From: Symbiodinium natans
Lineage: Eukaryota > Sar > Dinophyceae > Suessiales > Symbiodiniaceae
Assembly: GCA_905221605.1 (NCBI GenBank)
Contig: CAJNDS010001968.1
Span: 621,593 to 685,592 of the forward strand
Direction: 5' to 3'
Length of the DNA: 64,000 nt
The notes under the pieces are model-generated. The model was not told the origin of the DNA. It did no database searches and saw only the letters and a program-made list of their open reading frames with translations. The translations under genes and the position numbers were made by a program. Positions 37,001 through 46,843 of the stretch are shown here, piece after piece; positions within the stretch are counted from its first letter, which is position 1; each line of letters begins with the position of its first letter.

Positions 37001-40000
37001 CCCTTAAGGTAGTACAAGGGCCCTAAACCCCAAACCCCAAGTCCTAAACCCTAAACCCTAAACCCTAAACCCTAAACCCTAAACCCTATAAGCCCTAAGC
37101 CCTAAGCCCGACTCGAAGGAGGAGCTGATGCGACTCGCTCTGAGGAGTCGGTCCAATGGCGTTCCTGAGGCGGCGTTTGGGTCCTGAGGGTTTTACTGTT
37201 TGTTTTTAATGAATGTTTGTTTTAGGCGTTTTTTGTTTTAAGGCTTTTAGGGTTTTTAGGGCTGTCAGGGGTCCTGAGGGTTTTGTTTAGGTTATTTGGG
37301 TTTTTCTAGGGTTTTTTTGGTTTTGTTTAAGGGTGTTTAGGGTTGGTTTAAGGTTTTTTTGGATTGTTAGGATTTAGGGTTTTGTGAGGTTTAGGGTTTA
37401 GGGTTTAGGGATTACAAGATGTGGGGATTAGGGTCTAGAGTCTAGAGTTTATATGTAGGGTGCATAAGGTTTAGGGTTGATAAGATTCAGTGTTTAGGGT
37501 TTGTGAGGTTTATGGTTAATCAGGTTTATTGTTTTGAGTATTGGGTACTGTGATTGAGGGTTTGACCTCAGGCCCCCGACCCTCAACCTTAAACCCTGAA
37601 ACGACAGACCTCAGATCAAATCTAAAACCCCCACCGCTCAACTTTTAGGGGCTTAAGTTTAGGCTTTAGGCTTTAGGCTTTAGGGAACCCTGCTTGGAAC
37701 CACACCGAAAAGCTTGCAAAGCGCAGGCGCAGAGACCCAACAGAGAGCCACGAAGCCCAAATTGCTCGAGCTTTAATCTACCCCCCCCTTTTGGTTATTC
37801 GTTTCCTAAACCCTAAACCCTACATCCTAAACCCTGAGCCCTAAACCCTAAACCCTAAACCCTAAACCGATTCTGGTGGCTACAGGGGGTTTTATGCGCA
37901 TAAAGGGCTTGCGGGGTTTACAGGTTCAGGGATTGGAGTCGAGGGTTCACAGCAACCTACGAGGTTGTGGGGTATAAGTTTCGGGTTTACGGGTCGAGTT
38001 GGGCTTTCACGCAAATCCTACATATTGTGTGCCTTTGAGGCCGAAGTATTTGCGGTTGATGTGCCTGGACCCTCAGATAGTAGTTACGTCGTTTTTTTCT
38101 GTTTAAAGGAATTTCCTGATTCGTTACCCCCTTATACCTGAGCTTGACCACCCTTAAGGGTTTGTGGCTTGGGGTTTCGGGTTTCGGGTTTTGGGGATTC
38201 AGGTCCCTAAACCCTAAACTTTCAGGTAGGATTTAGAGGGAAGGTTTCGGGTTCCTTAGCGCTTCGGGCGTTGGGGTTTAGGGTGCGGTTTCGGCAGGAA
38301 GTGGAGAAAGAGCTCAGGCTACTGAGCGAGAGCTTCCAACGCAAGGCTGGTGATTGCGCACACTTGCACGCTGCTGCCTTAACTAAGTAAGCCCCAACCC
38401 TCACCCCTAAACCCCGTACCCTAAACCTAAACCCTAAACCTCAAACCCTAAACCCTTAACCCTTAGACCCTAGACCCAAAGCCTTCCAAACCCCCAAGTT
38501 GCGAACGAGAAGAGCACCTCCACAAGCACAAACTTGAAAGTCTCACCGTTCCCGGCTCTAAAGCTCCCTAAAACACCTGAACCCTGAACACATCGAGACC
38601 CCAAACCCTAAACCCTAAACCCTAAACCCTAAACCCTAAACCCTAAACCCTAAGCCCTAAGCCCTAAGCCCTAAACCCTAAACCCTAAACCCCTAACCCC
38701 TAGGTTTGGGGCCTTTATTTCTTTCTAAAGGAGCCCAGGGTCCGCGCGATGTTCGAGCTCCTGGCCAGCGCGCAGGCGGGGACCCCCAGGGTTCGGGTTT
38801 TGGGTTTTGGGTTTGGGGTTCAGGGTTTAGAAGGTTTAGGGGTTACGGTTTGATTAGGGTTTAGGATTTAGGGTTAAGAGCTGGGGATTTAGGGTTTAAT
38901 TAGACTTTAGGGTTTGGGGTTCAGGTGTTTTAGGGTTTAATTGGTTTCGGGTTCAGGGGTGTATTGGTTTGGGGCTTTAGGGTTTTGGATGTTGGGGGGT
39001 TGCTGGTTTAGGGTCTGCGGTTGTACAGGTTCAGGGTTTAGGGTTTCGGGGTCTGTGGTTTAGGATTCAGGGGTTTAATGGTTGGGATTCCAGGTTTTAG
39101 GGGATCAAGGTTTCTGAGATCTAGGGTTTGGGGGTTGTAGGGTTTGGGGGCTTCAGGGGTTGAGGGTTCAAGGTTTGGGCGTTAGGGAGTTCGGCCGGAT
39201 AGCTAGGTGTTGGAACCCTGAACCCTAAACCAGGAATGCAGGGCTGGGATGCCTTAATAGCCCTTCCCGCCCACAAGTACTCAAGACTGTTGCTTCGAGG
39301 GGGACATTCTACGTGCAGAGTGCCCTTACGGTTTAGGGTTTAGGCTTTAGGGCCATTAGGCGCTGAAGCTTGAACCCTGAACCCTAAATCCTAAACCTCC
39401 CTCGACAGTCCCTACCCTAAACCCTAAACCCCAAACCTCAAACCCCAAACCCCCAAACCCTAAACCCTAAACTAAGAACCTAAGCGTTGCAATCCCATCA
39501 CCCTTGCATCCTTGCATCCCTACTGCAAGCCCAAGCCCTAAGCACCTAAACCCTGAACCCTAAACCCTAAACCCTGAACCTATGTGGTCTCGGATGAATG
39601 AAGGCCTTTGTTTTGGGTTTAGGATGCATACATAGTTCAAATAAGCACTTTACTTCTTCAGCTTCACTTCTGCGAGGTCCTTACACTCCCTAAACCCCAA
39701 ACCCTAAACCCTAAACCCTAGAGGCCGAAGGAGGGCCAGAACCTCTATATATTTATATACACACACCAAATCTTGTCCCTTTATACCTAAGTAGCCCCTA
39801 AAGAATCCCTAAACCCTAAACCCTAAACCCTAAACCCTAAATAACCTCCTAGGGCCCCTGATAAGGGTCCCTCCTCTAGTCCCTTGGGTTCAGGGTTCGA
39901 CGTTTAGGGTTTGGGGGTTGGGGGCTTAGGGCTTCGCCTTTCCACCTCCCGGAGAAGGATGGGGCTACGGCTTTGGGTTTGGCGTTTAGGGTTTAGGGTT

Positions 40001-41354
40001 ATAGGATTCAGGGTTGAGGGTTTAGGGCTATAGGATTCTGGGCATATAGGGTTTAGGGGATAGGGTTTACGGGCCTGAGCTTCTCGTCGCCTCGGCAAGC
40101 CTCTTCTTAACCACAGAGGAGTCTTCCTCAAGCCATATTGGGGTTTCCGAAACCAGGGGGGTTTAGGGTTTAGGGTTTGAGGTTTTTTTGTTTGTGTTTT
40201 GGGGGGTCCCTTATTTTCGTAACCGCCCATTTCTGGGTTCTACTACTTTATTAGGTCAGTCCTCTACACTATGGTCCGTTGTCGGGTGCCATAAATATCA
40301 TGGGGCCGCCTTATAAGACGGACCCCCCCAAAGGGACCAGGGTTGAGAGAACTCACCTTATCATTTAAGGCATGTACATTCATTAACCTATTTTTGCTGC
40401 GTGGGTTTAGGTTTAGGGTTTAGTGTTTAGGGTTTCGCGTTTAGGGTTGAGGGTTTAGGGTTTGGGGTTTAGGGTTTAGGGTTTAGGGTTTAGGCTTAGG
40501 GTTTAGGGTTTACGGGACCGGCTCTGCACAGTCCGGTATTCGGCCCTATTGCAGCAATGAGGCTCCAGTCGGTGCCAGCTCGGTCTTGGAGCTTCCCTCA
40601 GGGTTAAAGGCTCTTCGAGCTCGGTTCTAGCGTTGAGAATCCTAAACCCTAAACCCCAAACCCCAAACCCCAAACCCCAAACCCTAAACCTAAAACCTCC
40701 AGAGCTCCTTTCTAAAAGCCCCTGAACCCCCACGGAAGATGCAGCACCAGGTGGTCATCACCAAGCCTGCGTTCATTTCATGGCTCAAGGCACCAGGGAA
40801 GCAGCTGGGGGTTTCTGGGGCCCTGAGGGTTTAGTTTGGGGTTTAGGGTTTAGGGTTTAGGGTTTAGGGTTTAGGGTTTAGGGTTTAGGGTTTAGGGTTT
40901 AGGGTTTAGGGTTTAGGGTTTAGGGTTTAGGGTTTGGGGTTTAGGGTTTGGGGTTTGGGGGTTTCTGGGGTTTTAGGGTTTCTAGGGTTTTAGGGTTTTA
41001 GGGTTTTAGGGTTTTTGGGTTTTTGGGGTGTTTGGGTTTTTGGGTTTTAGGGTTTTCGGGTTTTAGGGTTTTAGGGTTTTAGGGTTTTTGGGTTTTTGGG
41101 TTTCTGGGTTTTTGGGGTTTTTGGGCTTTTGGGTTTTTGGGTTTTGGGGTTTTGGGGTTTTGGGTTTTTTGGGTTTTTGGGTTTGTGGGTTTGTGGGTTT
41201 TAGGGTTTTAGGGTTTAGGGTTTTAGGGTTTTAGGGTTCTAGGGTTCTAGGGTTTTTGGGTTTTAGGGTTTTAGGGTTTTAGGGTTTTAGGGTTTTAGGG
41301 TTTTAGGGTTTTAGGGTTTTAGGGTTTTAGGGTTTTAGGGTTTTAGGGTTTTAG

Positions 41355-41385
<31 letters not shown>

Positions 41386-41523
41386 GGGGGGGGGTGCGTG
41401 TTTGTTTAGTGATTATGGATGTTATGTTGTTTTTTTGGTGGGGTGGGGGTGGGGGTTAGGTTTAAGGGTTGTTGAGGGTTGAGGGCTTTGGGTTTAGTTT
41501 CATTTTTTGTTGGGGGGGGGAGT

Positions 41524-41554
<31 letters not shown>

Positions 41555-44500
41555 GGCGTTTTGGGATCTTGCGGTTTAGGGCTTGGATAGAGTTTAGCTT
41601 GCTTTCTTGTGGTGAGCTCGTGATGTGCCGGTGTTCAGGAAGCCCCATTTCCGGTTTGAGGGTTTAGAGCTTCGGTTGTTTTTTTTCAGGAAGCCCTCTT
41701 TCCGGTTGCAGAGTGTTTGGGTTAAGGTCTGATTGGCTTCAACGCAAAAGCGATTCATACCCCAAGCAATTCCTAAACCTTATGCACCTTACAAACCCTA
41801 AACCCTAAGCCCTACGCCTAAGCCCTAAACCATGAACCCTAAACTACAACCCCAACCGTTACCGAAACATTCCAAGCCCCAAACCAGGACATTCCTATTA
41901 AGGACCGTTAGTATAAGGGGGAACATCCCAACCCCAAGCCGTCAAAACTTCTCGGACAGGACAGGGAACCTTATAACCCCCTTGAAACCAAAAAAGGGTA
42001 CCCATTCCGAGGTTACTCCTGGCTCGAGCTATCCCTAAACCCTAAACCGCCTAAACCCTAAACCCTCAAAACTTGTCGGACAGGACAGGCAGTTCATCCA
42101 AGTCCTCAAGGAGGCGGACATTGAAACGGCCAACCAGGCAGGAGCGCAGTGTCCAGAATCCTGGGGTTTAGGGTTTAGGGTTTAGGGTTTAGGGTTTAGG
42201 GTTTAGGGTTTAGGGTTTAGGGTTTAGGGTTTAGGGTTTAGGGTTTAGGGTTTAGGGTTTAGGGTTTAGGGCTGCATAGAGATTAGAGGGTTTAGGGCTG
42301 AGGGCTTGGGAGGGTTTAAGCTAGAGTTTGGGGTTTAGGGGTTGAGGGTTCAGAGTGTAGGTCCTCGGGGTTTTTAGGCGATTTCGATTTGAAGCTCTGG
42401 AACGTTATGGTTGAGGGTTTGGGGTTGGGCCGGGGGGGGGGGGGGGGGTCGGCGCAAACCCTAAGCCTAAACCCTAAACCCTAACCCTAAACCCGGTCTA
42501 GGACGACGACAAGGAGGTACCCTAGCGCGATCACAGAACTTAGGCCCATCCTCGCACTGTCCTAAAGACGGTGGGGCCCTCTGTTTGGGCTGTCGGGTTA
42601 GGGTATATAGGGTTTAGGGTTTAGGGTTTAGGGTTTAGGGGTTCGGGTGCCCATCATCCAGGAGCTCTCTGCGTAGGGTCCTGCAGCCTCAAACCAGAAG
42701 GCCCTCAAAAATCCCTAAACCCTAAACCCTAAACAACCTTCAGACCTGTAAATCCCCAACCCCACATTGCCAGGCTGGCATTTTTGAGTGCCTGGATGCG
42801 GATATGCCGCTCAGCCGATGTTCTCCCTTCTTGCAACCGCCATGACTTAGGAATATAACTTATCATAAGGTATCTCCCTGAATAGGGTTACACGCCTAAT
42901 TCACTCCTGAAAAAAACAGACTTCGCATTATGCCTCAGAAAGGATACCCCCCGATTGGGAAAGCGGGGTCCATGTACTAGGACCGGGAGTAGGCCATTTT
43001 TTCATGTTTTAGGGTTGGGGTTCCCTTATAATCCCCTTAAAACCAAAAAGGGCACCCTTTTTGTTCCTAGGCTACTCTCCCGGGTCTAGTGTACCCATGC
43101 GGATACTTACTGGAGCTTCAAGAGGCTCCCTGGTCAGCTTTAGGGTTTCAAGGGTTTAGGGGTCTTAAAAACCCCCCAAAAACGAACTTTGGCCGCCTTA
43201 GAAAAGTATTTTCAAGAAGGAGCCCTAACTTAGAGAAACGACCATATCATCTCAGCCTTTGAGGCTCATCCGGGGGTTTCCGAAAAGAGGGGGGGGGTTA
43301 CCATTTTGGGGTTGTTGTTAAAGCGGATTCTCGTATTTTGGGGTATTTTTTGGGGGGTAATTACCCCCTTTTTCGGGAAATTCCCGGCGTGGGAAGCTTT
43401 CCAGAAATTGAGGGGTCCAGGCTTTGGGACCTTCAGGGTTTGGGGGTTTTGGGTTTCGCGTTCGGGTCGAGAGGTAGTACTATATAGCTTGTTGTGGGGA
43501 TTCTCTGGTTTCAGGCTTCGGGATCTCTTTGCAGGCTAGGAATGTTCCATCTTCGTCTTGCCCTAAAGGGTCCATTTGTGCTACTATTACCTAATTCCAC
43601 AATAGTACTACAAATGGACCCTGTACAGGGTGGGGCCCCTTACTATACTAACTGTAGTTAAGGGACTTGTAACCTAACTTAGGGTCCTTAGAACCCAATT
43701 TAGGGCCCTTAGAACTCTACTTATAACTAGGGGGCCCCACCCTGTAGGTGCACAGTAGAAGTAGTGGCCCGACCTGCGTGTTTCTCTCGCGTTTTGTCGA
43801 GGCCATGCCTCTTTTGCACACTTGAACTGCCACTTCTTCTCTCTTCTTCCGCCTTAGCGCCCCCCAAAAACAAGACCGATGACCTTATACCTCGGCTCTG
43901 AACCCGAAACCTAACCCTAAGGCTCCAAATACCCCAAAGTAGGTATTATTTACAGACTTTAGACCCCAATGTAGGGATTATTTGTATACTTGGAGCCCTA
44001 GGGTAAGAGACTTCAGGAGCGGCTGGCTCACGCTGAACGAGATCTACAACGGCCTCATGCGCTTGCGTGGCCCTGTCGCCAAGTCGGAGATCGTGGGGTT
44101 CTGCCGGGCGCCCAAATCGGGCTGTGCCCTCTACCCCAGAGGGTCCATTTGTAGTACTATTATGGAATTAGGTACCCCAAAACCCTATTTAGTATGGTTT
44201 TTGGGTACCTAATGCCATAATGGTAATACAAATGGACCCTCTAGGTACCCTGTAAGCCGGGCTTCGGGTTTCTTACTTGCGGCCTTATACTTGGATGTTC
44301 ACGGGCACCTAAAAGTAGGGTAACCATGGCTATAACCGGTAATCAGGGTCCTTTTCCGCCGTACCTATCAGCATTATACGCACGTCCATGAGCCTTCAAG
44401 TGGCCGTTGTGGCTTCGGCTTTGGGGTGGGGAGCTCGAAGATGCTGTTAAAGAGGCCCATTCAGGGACGACTGGGGGCTATCGTTACACTGGAAGTAGAC

Positions 44501-44989
44501 TCAGGGAACGAGTCATGCCCTTGACCTGTAAACACCCTGGAGCTACAATCTCGAGGATGGGGTTTAGGGCTTAGGGTTTCGGGTTTGAGGGTCTTTAGGG
44601 TTATAGGGCTTTAGGGTTCAGGGTTTAGGGTTCAGGGTGACATTCAGTAGCCTTAACTAGGAACCCCTAAGCTCAAAAGCCCCCAAACACTATAAGGCCC
44701 TAATTCCCGACAGCCCGAAACAAAAAAATGAATCCCTAACCCTATAAAGCTCAATGCCCTACAGCCCTAAAGCCGTAAGCCCCCTAAATCCCCAAACCCT
44801 AAACCCCTAAATCCAGTTTTTGAACGCGGCTGACCCTAAACCCTAAACCCTAAACCCTAAACCCTAAACCCTAAACCCTAAACCCTAAACCCTAAACCCT
44901 AAACCCTAAACCCTAAACCTTAATTAAACGGATCCCAAGGTCTCAGACTCCGTCATGTCGCGCAGATCGTGCACGGCATGTCCGACTGA
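25018..44989 (+). CDS. single-domain voltage-gated cation channel with EF-hand (core, 21 exons)
   Basis: Inferred exons: 25018-25089, 25457-25519, 26669-26739, 27969-28058, 28264-28344, 29111-29204, 29570-29617, 29930-29998, 30694-30772, 31904-31932, 33391-33431, 34621-34654, 35329-35350, 36108-36160, 38298-38317, 38739-38775, 40751-40800, 42089-42137, 42774-42805, 44017-44102, 44940-44989. They total 1170 nt and read through in one frame to TGA. The peptide has six membrane segments in the order of the Ion_trans family (S1-S4 voltage sensor, S5-pore-S6), then a basic linker helix and a canonical EF-hand. It would be a plasma- or endomembrane cation channel gated by voltage and possibly by calcium. 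All acceptors read AG|G. Donors are 15 GC, 4 GT and 1 GA. The family call is firm. Individual joints, above all the S3 exon end and the last exon, are inference. The N-terminus lies in upstream exons listed separately. Confidence 0.85.
25457..25519 (+). CDS. channel exon, S1
   Basis: After a pyrimidine-rich tract and tccag, the exon reads VLNAIVLGISSDVAEDHVVW plus Q. The pattern of a hydrophobic LNAIVLGI followed by acidic residues and a Trp is typical of the S1 end and S1-S2 loop in single-domain cation channels. Phase 0 at both ends; donor CAG|GCGCGG. Confidence 0.85.
26669..26739 (+). CDS. channel exon, S2
   Basis: After gcgcag the exon encodes VFNVFFLAFYTLEFIVKLAM followed by SFG. The Phe-rich start, the Glu in TLEF and the Lys in VKL are the expected S2 features, including the acidic gating-charge partner. 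It ends AA| before GCCAAA in phase 2 and joins to G|TTT GGA of the next exon to restore Lys. Confidence 0.9.
27550..27860. repeat. 15-bp minisatellite in the S2-S3 intron
   Basis: About 20 imperfect copies of a 15-mer close to TTTCGCACAAAACTT, with variants CTCA/CACA and AAA/AGC. All three plus frames are open because the period is a multiple of three, giving repeated Phe-Ala-Gln/Arg-Thr-Lys-Leu-Ser peptides. It is bracketed by CCCTAAA units on the right. Confidence 0.9.
27969..28058 (+). CDS. channel exon, S2-S3 loop and S3
   Basis: After ctccag the exon encodes FGWRWYFLGEDWAWNYFDLF then CVALSWVEE. The WNYFD motif marks the start of S3, whose Asp is highly conserved in voltage-gated channels. 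The 3' end is the least certain joint in the core. The best fit is TC| before a GA donor at 28059, which keeps phase 2 with the next exon. Confidence 0.85.
28264..28344 (+). CDS. channel exon, S3-S4 linker
   Basis: After attag the phase-2 exon encodes TTWIVRAMSSASDEPLDLNA then MVQRAQ. It ends CG| before GTTTGG. Joined to the next exon this gives Gln-Arg-Phe-Ile-Arg, which places the first S4 arginine across the splice junction. A CCCTAAA array precedes and degenerate TTTAGGG follows. Confidence 0.65.
29111..29204 (+). CDS. channel exon, S4 voltage sensor and S4-S5 linker
   Basis: After ctgag the exon encodes FIRMLRLTRLVRLVRTLRF, then EIFYELKMMVLG. With the junction Arg there are seven arginines at exactly every third position (RxxRxxRxxRxxRxxRxxR), the signature of an S4 voltage sensor. 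The tail is the amphipathic S4-S5 linker. It ends GGC| before a GC donor and is phase-0 compatible with the S5 exon. Confidence 0.95.
29570..29998 (+). CDS. channel exons, S5 (two exons)
   Basis: Exon 29570-29617 encodes VVSGMRVLFWAMVLLI and exon 29930-29998 encodes VIIYTTGVAAKNMIG followed by QHEPEFRD. Joined in phase 0 they give an S5 helix (MRVLFWAMVLLIVIIYTTGV) and the extracellular turret. Both donors are GC (GCGCCTTGG and GCCGCTTGA). Confidence 0.85.
30348..30460. mobile_element. family-A MITE-like repeat, copy 3, with an adjacent fragment
   Basis: Full copy (ctaggacccggagtaggccc ... gctaggttactcctgggttctag). The same left end occurs again at 30273-30303, separated by a TTTAGGG array. 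The left end is therefore duplicated around a telomere-repeat block. Confidence 0.75.
30694..30772 (+). CDS. channel exon, pore loop / selectivity filter
   Basis: After agacag the exon encodes VPSAMFSIFRCFTDGCDAYD, then GTPLTE. The VPSAMFSIFRCFT stretch is a pore helix, and the acidic DGCDAYDG lies where the selectivity filter should be. A Cys- and Asp-rich filter of this kind resembles dinoflagellate single-domain channels as I recall them. Ion preference cannot be deduced. It ends C| before GCAGCT. Confidence 0.85.
31904..34654 (+). CDS. channel exons, pore exit and S6 (three exons)
   Basis: Exons 31904-31932 (LRNNHGFLF), 33391-33431 (VGYTCMYMLVCLG) and 34621-34654 (FNLIMAIFLEN) join in phase to HGFLFVGYTCMYMLVCLGV, then FNLIMAIFLEN. 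This matches S6, where FNLIMAIF ahead of Glu/Asp-Asn is strongly conserved. The 29-nt first exon is the weakest member. It is supported by phase on both sides and by bridging the pore to S6 without a gap. Confidence 0.75.
32665..32810. repeat. CCCTAAA array, about 20 units
   Basis: One of the longest interstitial telomere arrays in the window, in the intron between the pore-exit exon and the S6 exon. It follows an AT-rich block (32510-32645). Confidence 0.95.
33545..34045. other. 500-bp repeat-free segment inside the S6 intron
   Basis: Balanced-composition unique DNA with overlapping ORFs on both strands (plus 33718-34086 and minus 33752-33946), contrasting with the repeats around it. It could be a decayed gene insertion like the two other nested genes. 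No motif is recognised. Confidence 0.35.
34368..34510. mobile_element. family-K element; inverted copy at 39741-39890
   Basis: ttaggggcttcttaggtaga tagggac ... tatatagggg ... gggtccctccttctacccctt. The sequence at 39741-39890 is its reverse complement for the first part (tgtccctttatacctaagta gcccct), with the ggtccctcctctagtcccttggg end also present. A third, shorter copy is at about 16325-16400. Confidence 0.7.
34787..34900. mobile_element. family-A MITE-like repeat, copy 4
   Basis: taggacccagagcaggtcct ... aaaaagggcaccctttttct ... taggttgctcttgggtttag, within the intron after the S6 exon. Confidence 0.8.
35329..38775 (+). CDS. channel exons, post-S6 helix (four small exons)
   Basis: Exons 35329-35350 (VMMNQMQ), 36108-36160 (KLTGIDNTANRMEVNIK), 38298-38317 (EVEKEL) and 38739-38775 (VRAMFELLASAQ). 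Joined they give LENVMMNQMQRKLTGIDN, then ANRMEVNIKEVEKELR, then VRAMFELLASAQ, a charged helical linker between S6 and the EF-hand. NVM right after S6 is common in this family. The 20- and 22-nt exons need transcript proof. Confidence 0.65.
40751..42137 (+). CDS. channel exons leading into the EF-hand
   Basis: Exon 40751-40800 encodes VVITKPAFISWLKAPG and exon 42089-42137 encodes QFIQVLKEADIETANQ. A Lys is restored at the junction (AA|G). The pattern 'ITKPAF..WL...... F..VL.EADIE' resembles the second half of a degenerate EF-hand plus linker preceding a canonical EF-hand in dinoflagellate ion channels. Both donors are GC. The acceptor of the second exon is duplicated 124 bp upstream by an insertion (see findings). 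Confidence 0.75.
40835..41365. repeat. TTTAGGG array grading into TTTTAGGG/GGGTTTTT repeats
   Basis: About 14 perfect TTTAGGG units (40836-40935) pass into several hundred bp of variant units (TTTTAGGG, GGGTTTTT, TTTCTGGG), then a poly-T/poly-G run (41360-41395). The gradient suggests slippage and divergence from a telomere seed. It lies directly after the 40751-40800 exon. Confidence 0.9.
41515..41552. repeat. poly-G tract
   Basis: A G-run of about 25-30 with single interruptions. Similar C or G runs of 15-40 occur at 33130, 42432, 46808, 47954, 48162-48205, 49343, 57430 and 61526. Confidence 0.9.
42774..44102 (+). CDS. channel exons, canonical EF-hand split by an intron
   Basis: Exon 42774-42805 (AGIFECLDAD) ends AT| before GCCGCT. 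Exon 44017-44102 (SGWLTLNEIYNGLMRLRGP, then VAKSEIVGF) follows in phase 2. The junction Met completes the loop DADMSGWLTLNE, with ligands at positions 1, 3, 5, 9 and 12 and Gly at 6, a textbook calcium-binding EF-hand. LMRLRGPA-like sequence after the loop is typical of dinoflagellate channel C-termini. This is one of the strongest proofs that the exons are correctly joined. Confidence 0.88.
42977..43088. mobile_element. family-A MITE-like repeat, copy 5
   Basis: ctaggaccgggagtaggcca ... cctaggctactctcccgggtctag region, flanked by gta/gtgta. Located in the intron that splits the EF-hand. Confidence 0.8.
43095..43564. other. intronic stretch with no gene seen
   Basis: Between a family-A and a family-E element. 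It has a 234-bp open frame (43306-43539) rich in Gly, Phe and Trp that arises from G/T-rich sequence. No domain, acceptor-exon-donor pattern or repeat family was recognised. Confidence 0.5.
43565..43755. mobile_element. nested palindromic elements (families E and F)
   Basis: 43565-43616 is a palindrome (agggtccatttgtgctacta / tagtactacaaatggaccct). 43617-43755 is a second, larger one (gtacagggtggggcccctta ... tagggggccccaccctgtagg). A further family-E palindrome sits at 44141-44242 (gggtccatttgtagtactat ... aatacaaatggaccct), so the EF-hand exon 44017-44102 lies between two copies. Confidence 0.85.
44940..44989 (+). CDS. candidate last exon of the channel gene
   Basis: After cccaag, GT CTC AGA ... 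TGA encodes LRLRHVAQIVHGMSD and a stop. It joins in phase 1 to 44102 (T|GT gives Cys), so the tail reads KSEIVGFCLRLRHVAQIVHG. A long CCCTAAA array precedes it. Alternative: the EF-hand exon stops earlier, for example at ATC|GTGGGG (44092), and the last exon lies elsewhere. Confidence 0.5.
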
Positions 44990-46102
44990 GTCGTGCGTGG
45001 GCCGGGTGAAGCCTCAAAGAAGTTACTCCAAATTGCTTAAGAAACAAAAAAGCCAAACTTCCTTAATTAAGGGTAATATAGGGATTATGTGTATTATATT
45101 GTATGGGGCGTTCTTACACAAATAGTGGGTTACTCTAGACTGTGATTTTGAACTGTTTAGGGTTTAGGGTTTAGGGTTTAGGGTTTAGGGTTTAGGGTTT
45201 AGGGTTTAGGGTTTCGGGTTTAGGGCTTAGGGTGTAGGGTTTGGGGTTTAGGGTTCGGGAGACTACCAAGGGACCCCAGTCACTGGAGTCCCCCTGTGTG
45301 GGGCTCCCCGATGGCAACCCAAGCCTTAGACCCTCAATGCTCAACCCTAGCCCTAAACCCTAAACCCTAAACCCCAAACCCCAAACCCTAAACCCTAAGC
45401 CCGCCCACCCGGCTTCCGAGATGCAGCGGCTTTTGCGTAAACGACTTGGAGTCGCCAGGAAAAGCTGGCCGGCAGGTACCCACATCATCTCTGGGCTCGA
45501 CACCGAACCCTATACACTCTAAACCCCTGGACCCTAGAGAGTATTAGGGTTGAGGGTTTAGGGGCTTAGGGTTTAGGGGTTTAGGGGTTTAGGGGTTTAG
45601 GGGTTTAGGGGTTTAGGGTTTAGGGTTTAGGGTTTAGGGTTTAGGGTTTAGGGTTAGGTTTTAGGGGTATCAACCCGAAACCCCGAACGGTTCTTACATC
45701 CCCCCTCAACGCTTCGACGACCGGCGGCTTGCCCTAAACCCTGAACCCTGAACCCCAAACTGGCTCAGGGTTCAGGGTTTCGGGTTTAGGGTTTCGGTTT
45801 TCGGGTTTAGGGTCTAGGGTTTAGGCTTTAAACCCTTGACCCCTTAAACCCTAAATCCTAAATCAGTAGTGTCGGTCCCAGAGGTGACCAAAGCTCCATG
45901 GGCCCATTCTGAATGAAGGGTGGGAGCCCCCCCTCCTTTTTGCGTGCTAGGGTTTGTTGGGTTGAGGTTTTTGAGGGTTTAGGGGTTTACAGGGTTTAGT
46001 GTTTAGGGTGTTTTGGGTTCTTATGTTTTTAGGGTTTTGGGTTTTTTTAGGGTTTCAGTGTTTTTTGGGTTTTATGGTTTTGGGGGTTTGGGGATCTTTG
46101 CG

Positions 46103-46805
46103 ATGGAGGTCATAACACCGGAATCCAAGACCTTTCACGGCCAAGCACTGCTGCAGCCGGCTCTCCTGCAGGCTAAATCCCTCAGCCCTCAAACCTAAAC
46201 CCTAAAGCCTAAACCCTTAGAACACTTTAACAGAAAGGCGTAAGAAACCTAAACCCGTAAACCCTAACAGCCTTACACAACAGCCGTAAAAGGAAGCCAA
46301 AGCCCTACAGACCCTACAGCCCACTGAACACAAACCGCAAAAACACCCTAAACCCTAAACCCTAAACCCCAAACCCTAAACCCTAAACCCTAAACCCTCA
46401 ACCTTAGACCCAAGCGTAACCTGCGGAGTGCCCGAGACATCCCCCAGCTAGAGACCCGACCCTGCACTGCAGCATGAAGCCTAGGGCCCAGGGTTAAGTT
46501 GAGGGCAGCCAGGAGAAAGCCAAGTTAAGGTTAGGGTTCAGGGTTCAGGGTTTAGGGTTTAGGGTTTAGGGTTTAGTGTTCAGGGTTCAGGGTTCAGGAT
46601 TTAGGGTTCAGGGTTCAGGGTTCAGGGTTCAGGATTTAGGGTTTAGGGGGGAGGGGGGGGGGGGCTGAGGGAGGGGGGTAGTTTTTTTGTGCGTAGGGCT
46701 ATAAGACTGTAAAGAGTTAAGCCCATCTTGAACGCCCCTAAGCTAATATAGGGGTCGGAGTAATTACGAAGAATATTCCCTTATGGCCCCTTTGTACTTC
46801 TATAA

Positions 46806-46843
<38 letters not shown>

